Of a stretch of 64,000 bases of DNA, positions 11,167 to 23,800 are shown piece by piece. The DNA is taken from NCBI GenBank assembly GCA_030141605.1, contig JAQGDQ010000060.1, positions 487,001-551,000 on the forward strand. The letters are read 5' to 3'. The notes below the pieces were generated by a model, which saw nothing but the letters and a program-made list of their open reading frames with translations, made no database searches and was not told the DNA's origin. The DNA is from Tubiluchus corallicola (lineage: Eukaryota > Priapulida > Priapulimorpha > Priapulimorphida > Tubiluchidae). The position numbers were made by a program, and so were the translations under genes. Each line of letters starts with the position of its first letter. The first letter of the stretch is position 1.

Positions 11167-11653
11167 CAGGGGTGTGCAAATTATCTGACTAGCCGGGCGG
11201 GCCACATTAAACTTTCCCGCAATTCCTGCGGGCCACAAGCAGTTTGATCAAGGAGCCAAGTACAGAAAGGCCTAATAACGATTTTTTTTGCATTCGACCT
11301 GCGTACATCATTACTACTACACTCAAGAAACTATTTTAGAAGTTATTAAAATTTATATTACAAACCATATATTTCTACTTTCAGGACAGATAGTGGTAAT
11401 TTCATTACAATGCATATTAGTAATGTGTATCACACAGTCTGTGTAGTACAGTGACATTAAGCTACAACCGTCTTGTAAGGGTTAATGGCATCCGATCTAG
11501 TAGAAAAAACTACCCGCACTATCTTTGGGATCGTGGCATGGACTTCAGCTGGATACACTCAATTAATCGCCTGGGCCGCACTTTCATTAGATTGACAAAT
11601 CTCTTCGCAGGCCGCACAAATTCTCTTGGCGGGCCGCAATTTGCACACCCCTG
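11167..11653. mobile_element. hAT-type MITE with 8-bp target duplication, copy 1
   Basis: Terminal inverted repeats CAGGGGTGTGCAAATT, flanked by a perfect 8-bp duplication GAGTATCA (11159-11166 and 11654-11661). CAGGG-type termini and 8-bp duplications are diagnostic of the hAT superfamily. The interior is non-coding. A near-identical copy lies inverted at 60246-60728. Confidence 0.95.
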
Positions 11654-11898
11654 GAGTATCATATCAACATTATGTTTAATTTTTTACAATCTTAATTATG
11701 TAATTTACTTACAATTTTTGAATTGTTGGAGCCAAACTTTGACAAAAGTTTTATTTGATTATTAGCTATCTTAGCTGTTTTTGACATTGTTGTAATGCAA
11801 AACATGAAAATTTGGTGCCTTGAACATTATTTTGTATAATTATTTGCATATAAATCTGATGTGTCAAATTTTCTGTAAATTTTATTCTTAGTTTAATA

Positions 11899-14800
11899 AT
11901 GGCCTCTCCTGTTGAAAGTGGAGAGCAGATGTGTCGTCAGTACGTACACGAAGTGAGGAGTTTCAGCTCACAATATGGCAGTGAGAGAAGCTTGTCGTAC
12001 ACAGCTGTCAACCTTGCCGGGGTGTCAAACATCTATCCAACCTACGGTGACTTTACACAAGCCTATGCACCTGTAAGTAACAATTTTCATCACGTAATAA
12101 TAAGGTAAAAGGTTAAGTGCACCATAGCAACGTCTCTTAACTACAACCGTCATGTAATGTGTGGCAAAAGCAAAATTCTCTCCCGCATTAGTTCAGTAGT
12201 GTCAATTGTTTTACATGGACTTTACTTATTATGCATCAGTTTGTGAGTGATTTACTGGTAGGATTTTGCTTGGGAACAAGAAAAAATGAATTAGGTAAGG
12301 TTCTAACTAGCTTTTGAAAATGTTACTAGTACACTAGCATGGACTGCGAGGCATTGTCAAGTGTACACAAATGCATTGTCTGGTACACTTAACCTTTGAC
12401 CTTTTGACAATCATCGTCAATCGCTGGAACTGTGAAAAGCTTTATTACTATTTGCCTCAAAAGTTTCTAACTTAATGAGAAAGCTAAGAAAAAAATAACA
12501 TTACTTTAAAAGCAAATTTTGCATAAAATGGTTTATTGTATATACTGTTCAGAGAACGTATGGCACTTGGTGGTCAAATTCTCCATGTGGAGCCCAGCCA
12601 TTTGGACACCCTGTATGTGATACACCTGCACTAGACTTTATAGGTAAGTGTTAGTAATTAGTATGTACATGAGCATACTGTATAGGCATACATGAAATTG
12701 TACACACAACAACAACATAATGACAGCATCTTTGTGCTCACATCTGAAATTAACTTTACTCCGGAGGAAACAAACAGATGGGTGGTGGACTGATGACCAA
12801 GAGAACTAGTTTTAGGCGGTTCTGTCTGCTTGATTTGTAAATACTGGGCGCTCCCGTTTTGAGCACTGAAATAGGTGGCAAACAAACATATAATAAGCAG
12901 ACCTACTTTCTACCTTCAGTCTTTAGCTTTGGTTTGTAGGCCAGCTTTTGGTATTTATATCACAGGTTTATGCTTAATTGACGTCTAACATAATGTCAAT
13001 CATTTTCGTTGACTGCCCAATCAGCATGCAAGTTATTTCACACACCCCCGCAGCAGGTACGTTCGGGACATTTAGCTACAGCTCCGTCTAACACTGTCAT
13101 GAAACATGCTCAACTTTTCATTAGTTAGCGGGAGGAATATTGGCCTGGCTCTAGATAAAAATGGAAAAATACAAAACCTGAATAAATCTTGCAAACGAGA
13201 ACATAATCATTTAATATAGAAAAATACATCGCTGACTTGATGTTCATATGTTTAAAGGCAAGAGAGACTTAATATTTATGTTGCTCATTTATTGTAAAGC
13301 AAAGCTAACTGGCTTAGTTTCTTTATCATACTTATGTCTCTGTATTTTGTAGTGGTTTGAAACTTCGTCTCTACATTCTGTTTAAACTGAAAAGTCATTT
13401 TTTGGCTACTTGAAGTGTTAACTTCGTTTAAAAATAGCTACTGCTCTGCAAATTTGTGTTTATGAAAAAGAGCAATCAGTTTATCTGCTGATTAGACATT
13501 AGTTCTGACTGTCGTGATGTTTTGTTTAGTTAAGTTTATCTTAGACAGTTGTTCTGCGTGAGCTGTTGTCCCGAATGCTGCTGAGCGTGCTTATGTTGCA
13601 GCGGGTGCGGAGCAATAGACCAATATGTTTGACGTCAATTATACATCAGGTAATGTTCATAGTTTGGCTGTTCATAACTCCCCATGAAAAACACTTTCAT
13701 TGACTTTCAGTATTTCAGTATTTAGCAAGCCTAAGAATCGCCTGCCATCTCAAACCTCAAGGACGAACCTTTGCTTTCCACGGAACTCCTGAAAATGACC
13801 AAACTAATCATAATCAATATTGGCACTGGACCCACTGTCAACAGCGCAGCTAACTATCTAATTCACAGTGTGCCAAGTTGCATGTAAAGTAATAGCAAGC
13901 AAGCTTATTTATGATATTGTTGTGTTTTGTTTACTTCGGAAGTCTCGGTAGAGAAAACCAGAAAACACGTCATCAAATGAAACCAGTTTATTATGCGAGA
14001 ATTCTACAACACAAAAGTATGAAGAAACGCGAAATGTTTACAGTAAATATGATAATCTGGAAACTTGAAAACGAGAAAGCATATATGAGAATCTGAGAAT
14101 ATGAGGTTACAAGAGAATAAACTCCAGCGGCCAGCTCCGCCTTATATATCAGTGCAAAGGAACAACAATCTAGAAATAGAAAGTTCTCGAAACTTCTATA
14201 AGGTAAGAAGATTGTTCTACTATTCCAGATCTCCACAACAGATATTGTATCTCAGAAATTGCTAAACTGGCAGTAAAGTCACCAGATTTTAGGAATAAAC
14301 GACCATTTGTGATGTGACAGCTCCAATAGTAATTAAGCGGCTACAGTAGATTATGAGGTTGAATATTAAATACCAGGTAGTGCTGGTGATTTTATAGGTA
14401 GAAATTGGAAAAATTGAGCACAAAAACCACAAATTCAGTTAGTAAGCACTTTGTTGAGAATGTACGTCTGCGAAATTCTATTGTTTACTTGCTCAATGTG
14501 CTCATGGCTGTTTTGGCCTTTCTGTTATAGACTTATGGTTCAAAACTGCTGTGATACCTTATAAGATAGAGATAATGGAGACATTTAATCCTGGCAGCAT
14601 GCTGAGAATTCGGGCTACTCATTTGCTTAGCAATGGGGCAAAATGTAGTAGGTAATTCTCGCTTTCGTTAGTAGATTACTTTCAAAATATATAGATAGAC
14701 CTGCAAAATTTCAGCATATAAAATTAATGATCACTTTCATTGCATTTTCATCGTTATCACCTCATCGTCTTCTTTCCTTTTTTTTAATTTTTAGCTTTTT

Positions 14801-17800
14801 TTCTTCTGTTCTGCTTACATTAGTTACTTACACCCTAATTTTACCTTCATGTCGTCTCTTTTCATTGCACATCTCTTTTATTCTGCCCCTAACACTTAAC
14901 AACACACTGTTCACTTGATAAGTAATTGTAGTACTTTTGTTTTCAGTTCGTGTAATGTTTAATAAACAAGTTCAACAAACAACGACTTTATTTTGTTTGT
15001 TTTAATTAAAGTTTAATAAACAGATGCATTGCATTAGTGTTTATGCTAGTGTGTCGAAAATAGAAAAATCTTGATGCATTTTGGCTGTGTTGTTTCGAAT
15101 TTTTTCAGAATTTTAAATTAATTAATAATTTTTCAGTAAATTTTTCAGACGAAAAATTATCATAGTCCGTGCTTATAAAGGAAAACAGTTTTCGTACAAA
15201 TACACATACATTTCTTAAATTGGAAGATGAGACTAGTTTATCAAATGCGTAATGGCCGACCAATTAATGTTTATGAGAAGCTATGAGCAATGTTTAGGTT
15301 GTGCTGTAATTGCTGTATATATATGATGGAAAAATTTTTAACTGGGGTACTAGTAGAAGCGGGCTTGCTGAATTTTGTAATTGTTTACCGCCCACGTTCA
15401 CTCTGGAATGTGCTCCCTATATACTCCCGTGCAGCTATTTGACTTTTAAGAGAGATTATTTAATTGCATTCATAAAAAAATTATGCCAGACTTTGTAGTG
15501 CCATTGACCTAGCCAACTCTTTTGTACAGTTAGTCATATTATTTGTCAGCATATTGTGGTAAACAAGACAGCGAGCGGGAGGGAGGGGAGAGGAGAAAGA
15601 AACAGGGAGACTTCAGACATGTTGCTCAATGGCAGAGATGCTCTCCGTATTAAACCTCACTTACTTTCAATTTTTGGTGTAAATTTGACCCGAAAACGAA
15701 AGGACAATAAGCCATATAAGTCATAAAATATATTTAAAATTGGAGCACTGACGTCTGTGATGATTGTCCTACGTAAGGGAAGGGCATAAAACACTAACTG
15801 GTTATTACTACTAATCGGTTTCCGACTTCTTACACAATGAATTGTAATACCTAAGGGTATAAATCACAAACTGTTTTGATTACTAATTTGTGTTCCGACT
15901 TCTTACTAGGTCAATTGTCCTACCTAAGGGTTAAAAGGTAAAAATCACTAACCGTTTAACTGATAGCTGAAAACCTAGCACGTATGATCTTTTATGTTAG
16001 TTTAATACCTATGACATTAGTGAAGTGAGTAAAAGTAGTAATGATGCGATTTGCGTGCGTGCATGTTGTTGCCATTATCATTATTATTGTATTTTTGGCA
16101 AATGAAAGCGTTAATGGAGGAAAACGTTTTCAAAAATCTAAAGCAGCCGAAAAAGGATACGGCGGTCTACCATCTTTGAGGGGTAAAAAAGTGCGAAGTA
16201 GATACGATTATCAACCACAGATAAAGAAACATAATCAGAAGAAAAACACACATGTTTCGGACATAGAAACAATAAAAAACGCGCAGCTAGATTGCTTTGA
16301 TGTCGAAGATGTTGAGAAGAAAGTTAACTTCCCAGACCTGAGTGATACCGATTATATAAAGCTAGATAACGTCATAAACAGACATCTGACCGCTTTCACA
16401 GTTGGATTGTGGGTTTACTTGCCATCATCTACTCTAGATGAAGCGGAAACCGTTTCTTTCCTTTCGTACGCACTGCCATCTACACCTGAAGATAATCTTG
16501 ATGATGCGTTTTGGCTCGGATCAACGGCAAATTTGACGTCTGTAGGAATCTATGTTAACGGCGGTGGATTAAGTAATAACACGCTTGCTATGGACGCGAA
16601 TATATTTGATGATGACTGGCATTACATTACGGCATGTTACGACAGTCGGGATGGCAGCTGGGCAATCAGTATTGACGGTGGTGAGCACGAGGCTGAAGGT
16701 ACTGTGGATCCCAGTCCCGGAAAGCTAAAGGGAGGTGGCGCACTAGTGTTTGGACAGGACCAAGACACTGTGGGCGGTGGATTTGATGCCTCGCAAAGCT
16801 TTAAAGGAATGGTTACAGACATTTGGATGTCTTCAAGAAAGCTGACTGATGATGAACTAAATTCACCATTAACTTGCAAGCATACGGGTGACTTATTCAC
16901 ATGGGGTGACTATCGCATGTCTCTTGTTGGTAACGACTTGCAAGAAGTAGAATCCACGTGTCCATTCTTGGAAGATGCAACAATCAGGAGAGTCTGTTCT
17001 CTTCCTCAGCACACGTTCGAAACTCTTATTGATTTAGTTATAAAATCAGCACCAAAAACACGTAAAAATGTTCACAAGAAAAAGATAAATCACGACAAAT
17101 TTTACTAAATCTTATTCTTACTGGGTAACAGTAATGATTTTACGTATTTAAATATTGTTAGTTTTATGTTAACAATGTATTGCACAGTTACTGGTTCACT
17201 TTTTTATTTGTATAATATAGGCCTAATACTTTATATTATCTTGGTTGATTTGCGTGCTCAATTTTTATATTATAATATAATCATCAAAAGCTAAGCCAAG
17301 ATCCAAGCCAACAACATGTAGCTTATTTGGGCAACAATAGTGATTTTATATATTAAAATTTTATGTTAACAGTATATTACCTAATTGTTGGTTCACTTTT
17401 TTGTCTATGATATAGGTCTGTATTATTTTGTCCCATCTTGATTGATCTTGACTTATATTATATCAAAATGCAAAATGAATGTTATAAAAAAATAACAACC
17501 ACTGACAAAATAGAGCAGTATTTTTGTCTATAAGTAACTGAATTTAAATACTGTATTTTACTAATGTTCACCTTTTAGCAACGATTCTAGTTTTCCTCAT
17601 TTAGATTACCTGTAAATATGCTTTGCGCTAATATCGAATGGATTTTTTTGCTTTGATAATGTAAATTAATTTTTAAAGGTCTCACTATAAACGTTGTTTT
17701 TTTTAAAGAAAAAGGGACGCCTCCCCAGAAGTTAAGTTCATTAGGTCTGCGAAAAATCTCAAAAAGATTCGGCAGTAAAAGCATAAGTGATAGGGGCCTT

Positions 17801-20800
17801 CATAATTAGCAAATTAGTCACGATAATTTTCAAGGTCATTTCACGATCATTTTGAACTTTCTTTCTTAGCCTTTTTATTCAAATGAAAAAGAGATACAGC
17901 GCGATGTCATGGGAATTCCACTTGGTGCACTGCAAGGAAAATTCTTGCGTAATTTTTACGGTCTTTCTAAATTTTCTTCAATTTCTAAACAAACACTTTA
18001 AAGATAGTAAACAATTAACAATTGATGATCTTGTTATGTACAATATTGCGGTATTTATGCACAAAATCCACTCTAAATTGTTTCTGCAATTTTTCATAAA
18101 TCCGGTAAACAAAAATATCAAACATCAGAATACTAGGTATAATGAATATATTATGTCAGATATTGCAGAACCGACGTTGCTAAACATTTTATTTCTTTTG
18201 TAGGACATAAAGTTTGTAATTCTATTTCTTGTAATATCATAACGGTATCATGTCAACCTAAATTTAAGAAGGAGATGAAAATGTATCTTTTAGATACGTA
18301 TTACATGGATTTGGTGTTCAACTTTTGTTGCCAAATTGTGTTCACCGCGTTGGTTGCCACTCACAGTCCATCCCTGTATACATAAACGACTTATCAAGCC
18401 ATTTCATTGCATTTTCATCAATATCATCTCATCGTCTTTTTTAAATTTTTAGCTTTTTTTCTTCTCTTCTACTTACATTACTTACTTACACCCTAATTTT
18501 ACCATCATGTCATCTCTTTGCATTGCGCATTTTTATATCCTGTCCCTAACACCTAACCTAACAACACACCATGTATTACAGTTGGACTTTCCAAGTTCCA
18601 GCTTTTAGCTCAGCTGCAAGCAGTTACATCGTTTGTTCACTAATTTATTGCTTACTAGATAAGTAATTGTAGTAATTTCGTTTTTAGTTTGTGTAATTGT
18701 ATATAGTATGTCTGATTATGTAATTGTAATGGCTAGTAAACAAATAAAATCATGTGTAATCATTTGCATGTCTAAATAAATGACAGAAATATCCGAAACG
18801 TCTGAGTATTTAATTACTAAAAGACCTTAGTATTTACTGTTCATTGCCGCACGACATTCGTGCGAGTATATTGCGATCAAATCACGACAATTTCTGGGAA
18901 TTTTTACAGAAAGAAGTGCAGGACAAGCAAGGTTCGCCAAAATGTCGCAAAGTGGTCGAAGAATAGTTGCAAAGTTGTTCCAGCATTCTGAAAATTGTTG
19001 CAAAATGTTTGTCAATTCATCAAAAGAGTTGTTGCGGACTGTGAAATGGGTTGACGAACATCATGAATAATTTGCAAACGTTTGGTGTGACAACTTTATG
19101 ACAGTTTTTCGGCTCCGGCGACAAGTTTTAAAGATTTTAAAAATGCCGATGACCTTTTTGCGACTATGGCGAGCACTCACAATTGTTTTGCGACTGTTTG
19201 GCGAATTTTTGATGCATGTGGTCGGCTGTTGGATTTAGAAATTTTCAGATTGTGAAGTCGTGAAGCCCGTGGCAGTCTGGCTTTATTCACTAGCAAAACA
19301 AAAGAGCATCTAGCAATGAAAACCTTTTATTCCTTCTTTTGTTCGCCTCCACATTTTGTCATACATTTTCAAGATAACCGAGTCTTTGCAAATCGAACAT
19401 GTACTTATTTTAATTGTATGAGAAAGATCTCCTACTGTAGCTTTCGATCCTAGAAATGAGGTGCATTGCTAAAATTTCTTTGTCTACTTCCGAAAAAATT
19501 TTGGTTACTTCGTATGTGGTACTTGGCATCTTGGACGCCTGCTGTTGATGTTGCATGAATGTGTCTCTAGAACTGCTAGGAAATTGTAGACAAGAGTCCA
19601 AAGTCGGAGATAAGAAAGTTGGTAAACCGTGTATATTAATTACTCTCTTGACTGTGTTTATAATATAATTGTTGTTGTTGTTGGCATCCTTCTGTCCCGG
19701 AAGATAATGGAGTGTGTGCCAAGAGAGTCCGATCCTTGAACGTCTCCAGGGCACACGCCTGGGCAAGGTGTATGGAGATCCTGAGTTGCCCAGACAGGAA
19801 CCCCCTCTCTTCCTCGCTGGTGTACCAAAGGAAAGCAGAGTGATACGTTTGGCACCAGGTTGGCTGCAGGAGCTACCGGAGTCAGTGAGCATGCTGCACT
19901 GGTCCGCTTTCGGAGCTCCACTCCTGATTTGGAAGGTTTAGTCCTCTTCACATGGCCGTTGGGTCACTTGACCTCCTCCGCCCTCTAGCCGTTTATAATA
20001 TACAAAGTGAATATGTGAGACGGTATGGGACGGTAACCTGAGCTGTGATAGTTCGCTCAAGGTCAAAGGTTTTTGTGGACCAAAAAAGTAGACCATGTGC
20101 AACAACCTATTGGGAGTTAACACATCCAGTACCATCTTTATACTGAAGTTGTTTGTTACCCTTCCATATTATTTTATATAAAAACTGTTTGGATTTCTTA
20201 TGATTAATTTTATAATTTTTTTTTCAATCCATTGACTTTTCGAGTGAAAATTGAGGAATCTAATTTGTGTACACTTGTTTGACTGTTTTCTGATCTATAG
20301 CAAAATCAAGATACCTCGTTATAATGATAAACTTGCTATTACACTATCTTCTTCCCAAAGTAGATGGTGTGAAGACGTTTCATTGCAATATTGAATTTCT
20401 TGTAATGATTTTGATAAGATTTTTTCTAAAATGGGGCATGTTTTGACTTAACTAAAAAAAGTTACATTACATTGAAATGATAATGATGTAGGTATTAATT
20501 TTGTTTGCACAACCTTGTGTTGAGTGAACACAATCATGTCTTTTATTTACATATTAGTTGCAGGTGGGTGGAATTGTGGCACGGCACACCTGAACTTGCA
20601 CCTGCGGAATCGCGTATTTTCTCCCCGGATTTGAATCCGATTGCCCAGCCTACAAAGTGAGTATTTGTTAGCGAACGTGTGTCTCTTATTTTGGCGAAGT
20701 TTCTGTAATTGTTATGTTTGGTAGTGACTGACAAGCAAAAATTTCCTTTACGTTTTTTTTATATTAATCAAAATCATTTGTAGGTTTGCTGACATTTTAG

Positions 20801-23800
20801 GGGTGTTTTTACTTCCATTTTGTGCTACATTTTGCTGCAAAAAATGATTTTGTCTGTGTGGTTAACAAATACTATGTCATTCTGCAATCTACGTATTATG
20901 GTATCCAGCACTCTACGTCTGGGTGTAATATCTTGATAATTACAGCAGTACAGATCTGTCAATAGTAGCTGTACCAGTAGCTGTCAATTTTTCTTAATGT
21001 GTTCATCATTGTTCAGCTTCAACCATTAAGTACACACGCATGCATGCACACACCATGCACCACACACACGCACTCCACAGACACACACCACACACACACA
21101 CGCACACACACACACACACGCCCACACACACACACACACACACACGCGCACACGTGGTCACACGCACACAGTCACACACACGCGCGCACACACACTGTGA
21201 CCACTCGGCTTTTCTCCCGCAATGCCGAGAACATGAAAACAACGACAAACACCAACTTTAATTTGTAGTATACGTATTCTGATCATTATAAGAGGAAATA
21301 TGTAAAATTATTATGAAGACCGAACCCCTAATATTGCATTGATAACTGTGATTATCCTTAGTCCTTGTCCCATGTAATGAGGTAATTGTTAAGCATTTTC
21401 AATACGAGAGGCAATATCTACACTTTCCAGGTCTTATTTTCTTCTTGCAGCCTAATTCGATTAGAGCTGAACCATTCTCACTTGCCGTACTACCCGGAGT
21501 TCGATGCTGTAAGGCTTACAGGACAAGCGCTGAGAGACGAGACTTTGTTTCCACACTCAGTCAACAGTGTAGGACAAGTCTCACAGAAGCTGAGCTCCAT
21601 CACTTTAACAGATACTACTGACGGGTACCTTAATGGGGCTTTCGCTGTACTGCCAGTAAGCTTCATGATACAGTAAGTCCTCGCTTAATGATGCTAATGC
21701 GTTCCAGCAAAGTGCGACGTTAGAAATGTGGTTGAACGAAACGAAAACTTCCTTCTCTTAGGAAGTAATGTAAACGAATTGAGACACGTTCCAAAACCAA
21801 AAATCAATGCATCAATGCTGCTTAAATCATATAAATTAAACATTTTACGAGTTTCATTCATATTTCTACTGATTAATTTCTTTCTGTTTGCTTGAAATCA
21901 CCTATCTTTGTTACCGGTACCTAGCTAGACTTGCTAGCGATTTCTTCTCCCCCGTTTAAACACTGCGTGTTAAACACTACATAGTGAAAGCCAAGTTCTG
22001 CATGGAGCGACCTTGAGACAATTTCATATAGTACTAGTCTGGTTGTTATAGCAACAGGTTACATACAGAATTTCTTGGCATGGGGTTTAAACCCGGGTGT
22101 TGCTTGATACAAACGGCTAAAATGTAGTACGTAGTCAGTCGGGAAGCGAAAACATTTAATAATTACACTATTTAAGTTACTAATGCATTTTTAGAACAGA
22201 ATAATACAATGTGTACCATTTTAATGCTTCAAACTAGGTAAAAAAGGTTGTTGGTAAGATAAAAAATAGCTGTGAGTAAACTAAAAAATTATCGGTAAAA
22301 CAAAACGGTGCGTCGTTAAGTGAAGAAGCGGTGTCAAATGTTCAGCGTCACTAAAACGAAATGTCGCTAAGCGGAGAGTCATTAAGAGAGGACTTGCTGT
22401 ATAGTAAGGATTATGTAAGTTTCTTGTAAAACATCGACCACACATACACAGCGGAGTAGCGGGGAAGGTCACCCTGTGTGGTAGCCAAATTGGCCGCGTC
22501 CTTCCTTAAACATAATACAACTGCCACCGCTACAAGCACACGTATACAAAAGACTTGCATTTCATTTATTGACTGATGAACATAACACAACAGCAGCCGC
22601 TACAAGCACACGTATACAAAAGACTTGCATTTCATTTATTGACTGATGAACATAACACAACAGCAGCCGCTACAAGCACACGTATACAAAAGACTTGCAT
22701 TTCATTTATTGACTGATGAACATAACACAACTGCCACCGCTACAAGCACACGTATACAAAAGACTTGCATTTCATTTATTGACTGATGAACATAATACAA
22801 CTGCCAATGCTACAAGCACACGTATACAAAAGACTTGCATTTCATTTATTGACTGATGAACATAACACAACAGCGGCCGCTACAAGCACACGTATACAAA
22901 AGACTTGCATTTCATTTATTGACTGATGAACAATGTAATGATGCTCAAAACTTAAATCTGTGGATACAGACAATAATAAATAAAAAGCAAATTTAATAAT
23001 TGAATTTAAAACATAGAAAAGAATAATAAAGTCTGAAAGGGATGAAAAATTGAAAGCAATAAAGAATATGAAAAACACTGACAATGTTTTTAGATATTTA
23101 TCACTGAATGCCCTGGACTTAGGCATTTATTCTTAAAGCACCAGAAAACCTTCCACTTACATAAATCTTAAAGAATTCGTCTTGAAATTTTGTATAACTT
23201 ACCTACTGCCTTTTTGCATATTAGTCTTGCACCAGCAGTGACGCTGTATAAAACATGTAAATTTAAACTCCCGCAATGACCGTTAGTCGCAACCATTCTG
23301 ATGATAATACATTTGAAACAGGTTTAGATAACATTGAGTAAAGTTTGAAAAAATAATCAAAGCATTCGTAGCATTCATGTTGCTAACTAAGTAAAATTTT
23401 AAATTACTGTATCTCGTCAATAAGATCAAAAATACATTTTTGGTTAGTGAGTGGTGCACCCTGGAGGGTCAGCGACATTTTACCAATTGACACGAACATT
23501 TTAAATAATTATTTCTAGTTACATAAGTATCTCAAGCAGGTAAGCGAAATGCTAAGTAATACAATTTTGCACGGAAAGTTTTTTTGGGACATGGTTTGAC
23601 ATGTACTTTTCTTCCCCTGATTTACGTTGTGCATAAGTGATAACACGTAATGGCTCCGTCGGAACAGTGTCGTGGGAAAATGAAATCAAACGAAAAATCC
23701 TTTTAACGCTAGCACAATATATGCATAGAATTGCTATAAAGTAATATAATTTTTTAAAGCGATTTTTCTGAAACCTACTTCAGGCACCCTTTTATTGTCC

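Noticed and set aside
11451-11765. 104-aa plus-strand open frame
   Set aside because: Largely inside the hAT MITE; the second MITE copy does not preserve it as a protein.
19410-19951. Overlapping open frames of 75-160 aa
   Set aside because: They cover the SINE body in several frames on both strands.
22511-22930. CRISPR-like array
   Set aside because: Units are contiguous 70-bp tandem repeats with no variable spacers, in an animal intron.
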